In this document: positions 11,161 to 24,000 of the stretch, in pieces
Numbering within the stretch: position 1 is the first letter of the stretch
Layout: every line of letters starts with the position of its first letter
DNA from: Pelargonium nanum
Lineage: Eukaryota > Streptophyta > Magnoliopsida > Geraniales > Geraniaceae
Assembly (NCBI GenBank): GCA_036897485.1
Contig: JAYMTF010000781.1
Location: 1 to 30,345, forward strand
Reading direction: 5' to 3'
Length of the DNA stretch: 30,345 nt
Translations under genes and position numbers: made by a program
Notes under the pieces: model-generated
The model's input: the letters and a program-made list of their open reading frames with translations, nothing else
Database searches by the model: none
Told to the model about the DNA's origin: nothing

Positions 11161-12180
11161 TATACAAATTATTTTTCGTCCCTGAACAGGACAATAAAAA
11201 TATCTACAAGCAGGGCACGGGGTTGGGTAATGGGGCAGAGACTGGGTCACAAAACCCGCCCAGTTGCCATCACCTCGCACCACACACACTACCCAGATCC
11301 GCCTCTCTGCCGTTCGCTGACTGTACGTAGTAGTGTAACTCTAGATGCGGTATTGAAGATCAATAGCTTTCTCTCAGTTTGGTGCGTGCTCGCCAAATCT
11401 TCGTAGAATTGGGTGTTCTAGGTCAGTTATTTGATGTATCTGTCTTGTGAACCGCAACAACACCACAAATTGCTTCTTCTAGCTCGAAATAGTTGTGGTG
11501 TGTGTTGTGGATTTGGTTTCAATGTATTGTTCTGTTTGTTGTGGCTTTGTTTTGCTGTTGATGTTATAGTTTGAGTATGAAATATGTAGATTCTTCATCC
11601 TTGAGTTTTTGTTTTATGGCTTTTGCACTTCTCTCCTTAATCACTGGTTGTGTGTGTCCTAAACTGCACTTGTGTTGTAAATGTTGCTAATGGCTTCCAC
11701 TTTCTCATGCTTTGACCTCTGGTTCATTCTAATTTCTTGTCAAAAGAGTTTGATTCAGGTTTCTCAACAAAATTCACTTGAAAAGCTCTCAAGTCCCTAC
11801 TCAATATTTATGGCTTCTTCTTTTCTTATATGGCAAATGAACTTTCTCAGCTTAATACTTTTGTAGTGGTCTTGCTGAGATTTAGTTTTCAATTTGAGCA
11901 AACTGCGGGCTTTGCTCTAAAAAATTCGTTATGGCTCAAACTAATTATGATTTGGTTTGATAAGAGATTTGAAATATCCGATACCCAAAATATATTTTGG
12001 TTACATTCCCATCCTTTGGAAAGCCAGATACTCTGACTAGTTGTTTATGTAAATGCTTGAAAATTTTCTATGTAGCCAATTTGTGTTCCCATTGGTTTAG
12101 TCATCAGCATTATGTTCTGTAAAATATCCTTGCACTCAATGGATTCATTTGACAAAATTGTGTCACACAGGTAAGAAATC
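11161..12180 (+). other. POP5 promoter, leader exon and leader intron
   Basis: A GC-richer stretch at about 11210-11420 looks like promoter plus 5' untranslated exon, with a possible TTCTAG|GTCAG donor at about 11420. The following T-rich stretch to 12170 looks like an intron. The acceptor CACACAG ends at 12170, ten bases before the POP5 ATG. The exon borders are inferred from sequence only. Confidence 0.45.
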
Positions 12181-13602
12181 ATGGTAGGATTTAAAAATAG
12201 GTATATGGTACTGGAGGTATTCTTGGACCCAAATAGAGATCTTGGGGTTGAAGATCCCATTATACTTACACAGTATAATGTGTCAAAAGCTATCAAAGAC
12301 AGCATTCTCATCAACTTTGGGGAATGTGGTCTGGCTTCATCTCTTGGATCATTGCAAGGTAGGTAAAGTGCTTACAATTATTTTCTACTTCCCTTCTTTT
12401 CGTACAAACATAATGCCGTATATTCCATTGACTTCAAGTTTTTTCTTTGTTTTGTAGTGAAATATATAAACCCGATTACAAAACTGTGCATTATAAGAGT
12501 TTCAAGAGATGAGTACCAGAAAGTTTGGTGTGCAATTACCATGGTCAAAAGTATTGGAAACTGCCCAGTGTTAATTAACTTGCTGGATTTAAGTGGTAAG
12601 TTGAACAACTGCTAATGGAGAGCTCTAGCTACACTAAATAATGTTTTCTCTGCTTTCTTTAGTAATATTTGGAAAAGAAGTAAAGAATATTGAATTATTA
12701 CCGTAAATCATGCCTGCCATAAATTCAATTTCTATAATTTAGATGTCTAATCTTTTAAATGTTGGAACTCTCAGAAGTCTAATATGTACTACATGCTACT
12801 CCAAGTTCACAATTTTACTCAGTAGTTGAATTACAGGGTTAGAATCCCATGCAATTTATTGCAATGATAACGGCAGAATAATACGTGTTGTCGATGTTGA
12901 AAACTTAAGCTTACGTAAATCTTGAATATTCCTATTGCGATTTTGAGTGCTGTAAGAAAATTGGCACTTCAGTAATTTTTGCTTGGTTAAGTGGCGAGTT
13001 GCTGAAAAAATAGAAACATCTCTTTAAATTAAACCTTTGAAGATGAAAAAAATGCATTTTCTTGATCTTTGTTTATTTTCCTGTCTTTGCTGTTATGTAA
13101 TTAGTTCTAATTCAAATGAGTAATATGCTTGCTCTATGATATATTTGTATATTGGTGAAGATTCATTCTAATAGTCTTTGGAATCCAAAATAAAGCATAT
13201 ACTATAGAGGGCATTTGTGTGAAGTGACTGCTTCATGGATATAACAATAGTGAAACAAAGCGCACCTTGTTTGATAAGTTGGATTACTGTGCATCTTTCT
13301 TTTTATTATTGCGAATTACTTGTATAAAAGATGATTAAACAATTTGTTACAATCATTCATGATGTATATCTGAATTCTTTATTAATGTTGTAGGGTTTGG
13401 TCATGTTGATAGAAAAGTATAAATTTTCATTTCCTGAATTTTTGTTTTATTAGGAAGTATCAAGGCCTGTAGGAATGCTGCATTGAAGTGCGATGAATCG
13501 AAATTTGAGCAGTACAAGCTTGTAGCTGGAAACCTTCTCTCAGATAATGTTACTCAGCATATGCACAACTGCCTTGAAAAGATCAAAGTTTTGGAGCATT
13601 GA
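12181..13602 (+). CDS. POP5: Ribonuclease P/MRP subunit POP5
   Basis: Three coding exons (12181-12358, 12458-12595, 13454-13602) join in phase to 154 residues, near the usual length of plant POP5. POP5 is a small RNA-binding protein of nuclear RNase P and RNase MRP, which trim tRNA 5' ends and process rRNA precursors. The start reads MVGFKNRYMVLEVF, the typical first strand of the family. It is followed by an amphipathic helix (VSKAIKDSILINFGECG) and a core strand with KLCIIRVSRDEYQKVWCAITM, then the C-terminal segment CRNAALKCDESKFEQYK. All introns are GT-AG. The acceptor before the ATG exon is followed directly by GTAAGA, which resembles a donor. Confidence 0.92.
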
Positions 13603-14271
13603 ATCCGAGAGTGTAGCTGCGGATAGGTCATGCACACAAGCACACTTGTAGGTTAGTTTGTGCCTTGTGCTAATAGTTTTTGAATTACTGTGATCTTAAA
13701 TTTTGTCTCAAATGTCAAAAGTAATTCGAATCACAAGATGGGTTAAGAAGCAAAATTCATGCAATATATTTGGAGAGAGAGCGACCAATATATTTGTTTC
13801 ATAATCGAGCTTGTTATTTTTTCTTTCCCTCTTCCATATTTCATGTTCCGAATCTGTTCTCTTTATATTTTATGCTTCCAACTCCACATCTCAACATCAA
13901 TACCATTGTTAAACAAACGTAAACACAACAGCAACAGTTTCTTCTTAAACAATTATGAAGTGAAAATTGTTACATGGGCTCAACAGATTCTTCTTAAACA
14001 ATTATGATGGATGAGATGTTGAAGTTTTATTCATCATGTTTGGATTATGAAGCTTTATTCACAAAAAATGTGTTGGAATGTGAATAACTGAATATTATTC
14101 TCATTCCTTTTGACCAACTCACAATTTTCAAATGTGAAAGAGCAATAAAAGCTTACGTAAATAAGAATTATGTACTCAATTTCAAAAATGGTTTTTTTGA
14201 AAAGGTATATTAGTTGAAAAAATAGGACTAAATAAGCAACACAATCATTTTATATTAAATATAGTTAAAAT
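13603..14271. other. POP5 3' flank
   Basis: AT-rich sequence without a convincing gene. It should contain the POP5 3' untranslated region. The 82-codon open frame at 13759-14007 is low in complexity and has no domain signal. The phrase CTTCTTAAACAATTATGA is present twice (about 13940 and 13988), a short local duplication. Confidence 0.5.
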
Positions 14272-14275
14272 ATCT

Positions 14276-14580
14276 AAATTGGCCTCCGAACTTTGGTGTT
14301 TTGACCCAATTTGGTTCCTAAACTCTTTTTAACCAAAAATAGTCTTTGAACTTTCGTGTTTCATCCCAATTCGGTCTCTGAACTTTGTTTTGACCCAAAA
14401 TGGTATTTGTACTATAAAATATTAACCCATGGTCCCTAAACTTTTGATATGAGCTCTAAGGGAAGGACTATTCTGGGTCAAAATAAAGTTCATTGACCAA
14501 ATTGGAGCGAAATACGAAAGTTCATGGACTATTTTAAAATTGGGTCAAAACACCAAAACTCTGGAACCAAATTGGGCCAA
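14276..14580. repeat. Long imperfect inverted repeat (foldback element)
   Basis: The left arm at 14276-14411 contains GGTGTTTTGACCCAATTT, then TTTGAACTTTCGTGTTTC, then TTGTTTTGACCCAAAATGG. The right arm at 14463-14580 contains their reverse complements in reverse order (GGGTCAAAATAAAG, ACGAAAGTTCATGGAC, then TTGGGTCAAAACACC). Each arm is itself built of about three copies of a 50-60 base unit. The loop is about 50 bases. The transcript would fold into a long hairpin. It lies 300 bases upstream of the DUF599 start codon. Similar foldback repeats are common in plants; no family name can be given. Confidence 0.75.
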
Positions 14581-14762
14581 AAAGTAATAACAAAAAATTC
14601 CGTGATACTTGCAACTAAAGGTAGCATAGATTTCACTCAACATTTTAATGCAACCAACCCAAAGAGCACAAGAAACTGAGACCATCTGTTAAAAAGGAAA
14701 AAAAGGTCCTTCATTTTCTCATAGTGAGTTACGTACTCAGTCCACACACGATACCCTTATTA

Positions 14763-14776
14763 CTCTCTCTCTCTCT
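14763..14776 (+). promoter_or_regulatory. CT tract in DUF599 leader
   Basis: A run of CT dinucleotides about 100 bases upstream of the DUF599 ATG. Pyrimidine patches like this are a known core-promoter or leader feature in plants. No TATA box is obvious. Confidence 0.35.
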
Positions 14777-14877
14777 TTCCCAACCCATCTTCTTCGTCTT
14801 GTGATCATTTTCTTTGAACCCAAACAATCTTTCTCCAGATATTTCATCTCTGAAACCACATAGATTTATTATGATCA

Positions 14878-15660
14878 ATGGATAAAAGAATTCTTGATTA
14901 CATACTGGTTCCGTCGGGGTTTCTGGTGATGTTGGCATACCACATCTGGCTCTTCTATTGGATCGTCAAGCACCCGAACAAGACCGTCGTCGGAATCAAT
15001 GCCGTTAACCGCCGCCTATGGGTCAGGGCCATGATGGAGGTACGTATATAGGTACCATTTTTATGAATTCATCACCAATGGTTTAATGGATGGACATGGT
15101 TGCAGGACCAAGGCAAGAACGGTATTCTAGCCGTGCAGACGCTAAGGAACAACATAATGGCGTCGACCTTGTTGGCCTCAACGTCGATCATGCTCAGCTC
15201 CCTCATAGCCGTCCTCATGAGCAATAGCAGCATGAAACGGTCCTCTTATTTCGTTTATGGTGACACCAGCGAGTTCGGGTTTTCCATCAAGTTCTTCTCT
15301 ATATTGGTGTGTTTCTTGGTGTCTTTCTTGCTCAACGTGCAGTCCATAAGATACTACAGCCATGCCAGCATTCTCATCAACGTACCGTTTCAGAAGACGT
15401 CCTCAAATCAGCACCACCATCTCCACCCCGACTTTGTGGCCACAACTGTCAACAGGGGAAGTTTTTTCTGGTCTCTGGGTCTGCGAGCCTTTTACTTTTC
15501 GTTCCCTCTGTTTCTCTGGCTGTTCGGCCCCATCCCCATGTTCGTCTCCTGCTTTGTCATGGTCTTTATGCTCTATTTTCTGGACGGAACCTTCGAGTTT
15601 GGTCTGGTTCTTGGGGATTCTGATGAAGAGCGGGATGAGGAACAGGGTAGGTCTAATTAG
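14878..15660 (+). CDS. DUF599 family membrane protein
   Basis: Two exons (14878-15039 and 15106-15660), split by a 66-base GT-AG intron, give 238 residues. Hydrophobic segments lie at about 10-30, 72-93, 115-135 and 178-214, so about four to five membrane spans are expected. Family signatures visible are YHIWLFYWIVKHPNKTVVG near the start, WVRAMME at the exon junction, and LAVQTLRNNIMASTLLAS at 61-80. The tail is acidic (DSDEERDEEQ) and likely faces the cytosol. The function of DUF599 is not established; no enzyme motif is seen. The ATG at 14878 is placed right before the first membrane helix and fits the family start. A foldback repeat lies in the upstream region. Confidence 0.9.
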
Positions 15661-18017
15661 CACAGGAAAAAAATATACAAATTAGCATAGCCTTTTTATC
15701 TCAACAGCAAAAACTAGATATAATCAAGTAGAGATCAATTAACTGAAAGATGCATCTTTGAATTCAATCCAAGTTGAGTTTGAAAAAATGACATGTGCCT
15801 TGCCTCCTATTCCTATATGAAGCTCTGATCCTGCACCAACATATCTTGTATGAAAACGATCTGGACAACATATCAAAAGTAGAAGTTATGGTTTTTTGCA
15901 TTACCTGGATAAGAACCATATGGTTCTACACGGATTGGATTGGCTGGGCAATATATCCTGTGGATTGTAGCGGCAAGTGGCTATGTCCAGCCATATCCAT
16001 AATATCTAAATTCAGTGAAGATTCTTCACTCCTCGTACCGTACTCATCGGCTTCTAATGGCAACATTGTTGTCAATTTCTTCTCAAAGCTGCAATGTCAG
16101 GTGACAGACAGTAAGTTACATATTCCATGAATCCATAATCAATATGGAAACGGAAAGCATAAAGATGAAAAGAACTGTAGAAACTGGGAACAACTTAAGA
16201 TGGTGAAGTGACAAAGTGCCCTAGTCTCATTAAGATGGGGTTTCGTGGGTTTGAGAGAAACCTTCAAAAAAATTGTTCCAAAGGGGTAAACACCAAATCA
16301 AATTTACCTTAATGTCATCAGAGGTGGTGACAAATATGTCGTCCCAAGCCCGGTCCACCTGTCTCTGTGAGCTGCACAACACTGCAATGAAAAAGGCACA
16401 ATCTGCCTTTCTTTGTACTTCACCAATCTTCAGTGGAACACAGCCACACAGGTGATGCTTATGGATGGAAGAGATCTTCCTTCCCTTGATCATGATAAAT
16501 AACTGGAAGTTGGATGATTCTTCGACAAATCCTAAAAGTCAGAGGTATCTCATATTAACAGGACCTGTAGCAATATGTATAACTGAATGAAATGCTGGAA
16601 ATTTAACTTCCATATCAGTACTCGTCACTTAAGCCAGTGTCATACAATCATACCCTATACCAGCTTGAAGGCTTCCAATAATATCAATCAAGTCAGATAT
16701 TCACGCAAATCGCAATCAAGGTTAGCTGTTAAAGATCTTCCATGAAATTTGAACACACTTCAAGGAATTATCTACTACCATCATTCTGAATCCCCACAAC
16801 TGAAAAGTTGTATATAACACTCCTGTGCTTCACACACTAAAACAAGATTTAGCAGAAAACATTAGAAACATATGTAACACCCCATGGCCCAAGTATTGAA
16901 AAGAAAAAAAAAACACTTATGGAATACTGTTGAAAAATTACAGCTGATTTCAGATAGTAATTGACCTCAGATCCAATTCTGGAGAGAGAGAAGTACAGCT
17001 TCATCTGTTTGTACATAAAACAAAACCACGGATAGTGTATGGCTTTCCTAGTTTGCAATACTAAACTTTATGCCAAAAGGTCAAAAAGACATTTATACGC
17101 TGAACAAGAAGATATTTACAGCTTGATCATTCCTGTTGACTTATAGCCTCACCAGACAAGATGAACTATACATTGGCAAAGAAAAAAAATGACAGTAACA
17201 GCCTTTTATGGCTAGATCGTGTCTTGCAGCTTCAGACTATAGAAACAGCTCTGTGAAAGGATAAATTATATTGCAAAGGATATGTTTAAGTACATGGTCT
17301 AACCCTTTTGGATAAACTCTTATATAAATAAACTAACTTATACCTAGCACCGGCAAGCATACTGTAGTATGCTACTTTTAACTACATTTACAGCACCAAA
17401 TCATAATTGAGTCTATTGTCATTCAGTATTCTCATTCTGGATTGTATTGCAGAGGGTACCATTCCCGTGTAAGACATGCATGACTTGCCTGGTGGTCATT
17501 TTAAAGCTATCAATTTTCTCAATTTTGTAAATGAATGGCTGTAGATGTCCTCCATTTCCAAATCTGTTCTTTCCCTTAAAATGTCTATAGAGGTATCAAC
17601 ACTTATCAACAAGATCCAGCTCCAGAAATAGTGTAACAAAAGAATAGGCACCTGAACATGTACAAAGAGTAGGATCTCAGTGCAATAGAGAATCACATAA
17701 CTTGTACAACTATAATATCTCAAAAAAATATTTAACATATAACTCCTAGGTCAAAAAAATAGTAAGATCTAACAGAGAATATGCATTTGTGTGTGCACTA
17801 ACTTTCTGATATAATGCACAATTATAGCCCTTTCATCCTCTCTCAGCCAATGTTTAATTACCTATCAGACAATAGTGACTCAGAACAACATTCATACCAA
17901 TATAAGCCCCACAACATCAGATTGCTAATTTGGACCTAGAAAGGAGATAACACCCTATGTAGCTATCCAAGCTGAAGATGCTTACTCACATTCTGAGCAT
18001 CCATGGATTCCAGCCAG
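15661..18017. other. Space between convergent DUF599 and MutS2 genes
   Basis: This holds the 3' ends of both genes and no clear protein gene. The MutS2 stop at 18018 is followed on the minus strand by a strong donor (GAAT|GTGAGTAAG at about 17990). Possible minus-strand exons follow, for example at 16381-16308 and after a TTGCAG acceptor near 16090. They may be spliced 3' untranslated exons of MutS2 or an overlapping noncoding RNA. Confidence 0.4.
16308..16381 (-). ncRNA. Possible noncoding or 3'-UTR exon
   Basis: The 74-base segment is preceded by a very good acceptor (CCTTTTTCATTGCAG) and ends in an AAG|GTAAAT donor. It could be read as part of a short open frame (RQVDRAWDDIF), but no family is recognised. 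Its strand and place fit an exon downstream of the MutS2 stop codon. This is a splice-signal prediction only. Confidence 0.25.
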
Positions 18018-21000
18018 TCAGCTCTTCACGTCTGATAATTTCAACTTCAATGTCATGTTACCAGCTCGAACTACTATTTCTTCTTTAGATGGCTCCAGTT
18101 TTAAAACTGTTACTTTCATTTTAAGGGAGGATATGTATACCATATCACCAACCTTGGGAAGTTCAGTCCTCTTCTCTGCAATGTGAAGGGGCAAAGAAAA
18201 TATATTCAAACCATATTTCAGTAATACAAAGTGCCATCACATAAACAAGCAAAGATATTCTACAAACAATTTTACAAGAATAGCCAGATTTGGCAGATCA
18301 AATTCATTCCGATAATAAAAAATACCTGTTGTGGAATGCTTCATAACTGCAACAGTGGGTGCTGGGGAATGCTTGGTAATGTCAGCAGAAGATGGCGTCT
18401 TACTTTCTGTAATCCATTGACTGGTATCTGCTGAGGAAGACTTGCTGTTACTTCCCAACTTAAGCTGGGTGTGATATGCTGTTTTCTGACTTTTAACTGG
18501 TGCAGTGGGTCTGGAAGTTTGTTTTGAACGTGCACGACGATGCTCTTGCACCTTCTTATGAAGGATAGAGCGAGCCATTTTAGCAGCCTCAGTTACTGCT
18601 CGCATTTTCCTATGTTTCTGAGCAGTACCATGTTCTATGATCTTCCTTCTGGCAGCCAGTAGCCTTTCATGAAGGTTTCTTGAGATCCTACAACCACATA
18701 TACAAATAGAAACTAGATAAAAGAGTCCAGAAGTTTATAGAATCACACCTTTCTGCATGCCCCATATGTTTGATGAGGGCAGCATCAAGCTTATAAATAT
18801 AAGGTTAAAAAAAATAAATCAAAGTCTCCCCAGAAAGAACAAAATAGAACTAGCAAGGATTCCAACTACCAAAGAGGGTTATGTGTATATTGACATACTC
18901 TTAACTTTTTGGATGAGAAACATAATCAGTAAAGTCAGAAGTCGATGGTAAGCAATTATCTTCTTAGCCTTTTAAATTAAAGCTAGGAGCAAAGAATCTA
19001 TAAATACCCAATTCATCACTTTGAAATATAAGGGTCCTTATAACAGCATGTACTGTGAATCTGTGACACTAAATCCAATCATAACTTAATTATATTGAGC
19101 AAAAATCTCACACAAGATAATGCTGCGACTCATGTACATGCTGTTGAATATCTTGTTTGAGCCTTTCCATACTGATTATGACCTGCATTAAAATAGAACA
19201 GAAAAATTCTAACCAATGCAAAAGATATCCATAGAAGTTTACAAAAATTATAAGCAGAGCACCATATAGGTCAACTTATAACTCATATTGCTGTGCTGTC
19301 TATGACACAGATAAAGGAACAAACATATAAACCTGCTTACACAGATGGGAGCAAATAGAAGCTTTCCTTTGGGCATGTGAGTGTACACACAAATATGAAA
19401 ATAGGCCCGGAAAAATAAATAAATACACATGAGGTAGTCCACGTTACCTCATTAATCTCTTTGCTAGCCGTACCATAAAGTTTACGAGAATTATCAACAA
19501 CTATGTCGGGTAGGCCTAACCTCTCTGCAATATTGATAGCATTTGAACGTCCTACAGTAAAAGTATCACCTTGTCATATGCAATAGCATGGCAAGAGTTT
19601 ATCGCTAAAAGTAATTACAAACTATCATCAGTTTAGTAGACCAAAAAATTGGTTCCAACAGCTTGAAAGCCAGATAACTAAGTGGAAAAGATGATAGTAT
19701 TGCAGGAGAGCAATATATAAGATTCAGAAGCAGTTCTTTTTATACTATAATACTATGTATGTATTTTTATTTCAGAAAACTGGTCTTGAACAGCCAAGTC
19801 TCTTGCCTTCCAATACATTTTAACAAACCTTTTGAGAGTTCTGAAATTTTACTGGACATTAGGTATGTTCATACTGAAGTTACTTGCAATATAGATTTCT
19901 TATGTATAAAACAATTGCAAAAAATATAGGACTTCACCCATTACTTAGAAGGACCCCAATAAATGAAGAAAAAAAATTGAAATTTGAGATTTAACCACTT
20001 AGATGATCATTACCATTCAGTAAAGATACAAATAGAGATTAGTGATTTATGGAGAAACAATACCTGGTATACCCCAGAGAATTTTGTATGTTGGCTTTAA
20101 GTTAATTTCATCAAACTCCATACATGCATTTTCAAAACCATCATTACTGTAAGAGAAAGAATATCATAAACATGACCACAAGAATATAAAGCAAACATGA
20201 AAGACGTTATGGTTCAAATCAGAATTTAAGCAAAGATAAAAATGAATTTGACTTTAGTTTTAACTGTTGTGAGGATGAACTTGGCCATGACTACATTTCC
20301 TTGAGTAGGTATCATTAGAGTTTAGACACGATCTGAATTTCAACACAACAGTAGCACATTTAATGTATTTGGAATACCTGTATTTCAGAGTTTTGAGTTC
20401 ACCATGATGTGTAGTAGCTATTGTCAGAAATGCACCACTATCAGCAAACGATTCCAATACCGCCATACCTAGTGCCGCTCCTTCAAGCGGATTAGTCCCT
20501 GCACCAACCTATGAAACACAAAAATATACATTCCGCATAAATATATTATTCTTCCCTTTTCCTATTCCATGAGTATTTGTTGTTCTCTGTCAGCAAAACC
20601 ATAAAATGGGTCCTGGCAGTGTAATGTCAAGCAATATAAAACCACATGGAGATAAATTTCAAAGACATACTTCATCTAGTAGTACCAATGATTGATTTGT
20701 TGATTGTGATTGAATGTCCTGCAAGATGTCATAAAGGAAGTGTAAGTTTTATACCAAAAGAGTAGATAGCAAAGTACTGATAAAACAAATACCACGCATC
20801 ATGCAACAATCCTTCCTACTGAAATCTTGAAAACAATCAAGAATTCCTTAATGCTCTGTTTGGATTCTTGGATTTTATTTGAAATTCTGGATTTGAGTCA
20901 AATGCCATGTTTTGATACTAAAAAGTATTTGGATTTGGATTTGGATTTGGATTTGGATTTGATTGAAATCCACTAGCATTCAAAACATGGGATTTCAAAT

Positions 21001-24000
21001 GACAACTCTTACCTTGTTATTTGAAATTCTATGGTTTCCCAGACACTATATTTGTATTTGAAATACAATATTTCAAATCCCAAATTTCAAATGATGAATT
21101 CAAATCAAATACAAGTTCCCAACAAAACTTAAAAATATAACTGTCTCTCTCTAGAATATAAAATACAAACTGAAATATGCACAATGAATTCAAACAGTAA
21201 GATATATATATATATAGATTAAAGATCTTTAACAATTATAGACGCTTCTTCTAACTAACATACTTTTTTTTTCTCCAACAATTAGTTGAAAATGAAGACT
21301 TATACACTGACACTTATAGACACTAGTTCATCCACATAGCCAAAAGATAGAAGACTTTTATATCCAGATGTTAGAATATCATGAAGTAATTTTAAAAATA
21401 TATAAAGAAGTTTGGAACTTTTATGATGTTTGTACAAAAAAGAAATTATGAGGATCATGTACAAATATTAGGAATGATACGTTATTTACAAAATTCTTAT
21501 AAAAACAATACAAGACTACTTCAGTCTTCAACGAACATGTAAGAGTAACTATTTCTGGCCAACGAGTGTTACTTCAGATATTAAACCCTACAAAAATAAT
21601 GAAATACACAAAAATCAAAAGGTTCAAGTCTATGAATGATACAAGATGTGCAGGATTTAAAAGCCTGGGATGACATGAAGACTTCCATTCGAACCAATTT
21701 AAAAGCCTACAATGATGTTGGTGGATGCAAGGTGTAAATAATAACATTCAAAAACAGATATCTGCATCATCACAGAAAGACTTAATTGAAAATTTTCCTT
21801 ACACTTATCTGTTTCAAGTGGCCAGAGAAGGTAGACAGAGACTGGGACAATGACTGTTCATCACCAATATCAGCAAATACAGAATCAAACCAAGGAATTT
21901 GTGCAGGCTCTGAAGCTAGAATATAAAGCCCTGTATAATAAAGGACATTATTACAAAGCTCAGTGTTGGGCTGTAAGCATAAAAATCTTTGTGCAAAATA
22001 ATAGGCTCCTCATCTGGATCATTCATGAGCCATATATGTAGAGACCTAAAATTTGATGCATATTCCACATATAACACGAGAAAAATGTTGGATGCAATTC
22101 CAGGTAAAGTTGTTATATGATCTTCAGCGCTTAAGTTTTGTTTTAATAATTTCACCATTATATTTAGCAAAAAAATTGCAACATGTGCTGTATTTGACAT
22201 CTAGTAGCAAGATTTTAAGGGTGTTACATTTTTCTTTATATTTCCAGTTTTCCCATCAATATATATATTAAGAGACACATACTGAGATGGAAGCAAGGAT
22301 TTGAAAATCAGATTCAATAAGAAGGCTAAAAATAATGAAATCCTTCTGTCGAAATTTACATTCATCAGCAATAAGGAAATGGTATCCAAACAGAAAAATA
22401 TTAAACCTGATTTTGCCATCATGACAGCCAATCCAATTGTCTTCAAGCAAATGGTTTTACCACCAGTGTTAGGGCCAGTTATAACCAGAACTCTAGTTCT
22501 TTGAGCAATGAAAAAATCAACTGGAACTGGACGAGCGCTTTCTAGAGCAGTAACCTGTCTAATAAAAGCGAATTTCTTTTGAAACAATAATATTAAAATA
22601 ATGAAAGACAAAAAGTGTGTAGGAAAATGAAACGGTTACCTCCATCTCCAGGGATGACAAAGTTACATCTGCTGCTCCTCTAGGTGTCATGAACTCCCCT
22701 TGCTGTTCTCTCCAAATATCATGAGGCATAAAACATTAAATAGTAGAATATATACATGAAAAAACAAGCAGCCTAGCACTGCATTACCTTTTATAAACCT
22801 AAGTGAAGAAAATCACAACTTGAAATCATTCAAGGCCACTCCTTGCATATAAGCAGAGGCTACCTACACCTTTAAAGAACTATCCTACCTTAACTGCCCT
22901 TTTTTTTGTTGCAAAATTGTATTTTAATGAATCTCTGAGGAAAAAATGAACAAATTACAAAAGTACCACAGCAAACTATTTAATGCACAAAACTTACAAT
23001 AGAGGCATCTCTGAGATCCTTCTTGGCCTTCCGCAAACTATCCCTATGTTGCTGAACTAATAAAGGATGATAAGTTTTTGGTAGATTTAATATCCATTCT
23101 GAATTAACAGAGTATGATGCGTTTGAACTTTGGTCCCCTGACAAGTAGGTTTCAGCTGTTAAGGATCTATCCTTGTATTCTGGAAGAAATATACTAGGGC
23201 ATGAGCCTCCAAACGAAAGACCGTAGGTTGCTCGAGCGTTGATCTACATTTTGAAAAACACGCACAAAATAATTGGAGCAATCAGATAATAGAAAATAGG
23301 CAAGGGAACATTTAAAACAACATTCAAGAATATAATCTAAGATAGGGCTTTGCAGATTGAGTCAATCAGTTCAATTTTGATAAATTGAGGGCTATTTGGA
23401 ACGAAATTCCATGTTTCATTGTAGACGCTGCCTAAGGGGGGTCTGCTCCTAGCTTGTTCGTTTTGGAAATCTATTGGACCAAGGTTGCTGGGTAATTTCA
23501 GATAACATACTGGCAGTGGACATTCTTAATGCCAAAAGATAGACATGCATTTTGCAAAGATGACTTGATGGATGATCTTCTTAGTTCTTTTTTTTTTTTT
23601 TTTGAAAGCTTCTTAGTTCTTATTCAAAATCTTCCCATATTTTTTTTGATGCATGCTAAACTAAATAGTGCCAAGTCAAAAGACCTAGCTGGTTTCGTGC
23701 CTTGAGGCTATCAATCTTGTCATTTCTTTAATGCTCGTGTATTTAGGTCCAACAAGATTTTCTTAAATGGCCCAGTAAAATCTATAGTTCACTTATCCTT
23801 CATAGAGACTAAAAGATTTTAGAACATAACAAAAATGCATTTGAGATTTTTTGGTAGGCTAGACTCTTTTGCAAATTTGCATTATATTCGTACTAATTCA
23901 TACAATTCTGAAATGCATATAATAAACCTAAGTTTAGCAATGCTAAAAACGAAGACTGATATGTGGTCGTGCTTGCGCGCGCGTTTGCATGTGTGAGAGA

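Noticed and set aside
15403..15663. 86-codon minus-strand open frame under DUF599 exon 2
   Set aside because: Antisense shadow; the plus-strand DUF599 frame has clear family motifs.
22640..22720. Upstream acceptors (TTGGAG or GGAGAG) for the MutS2 exon at 22702
   Set aside because: Both lead to stops; only GAACAG with exon start 22702 keeps the frame.
22890..22945. T run plus TTTTAATGAATCTCTGAG, like a LINE tail in a MutS2 intron
   Set aside because: Resembles the tail at 5533 but no flanking direct repeat could be found, so not listed as an element.
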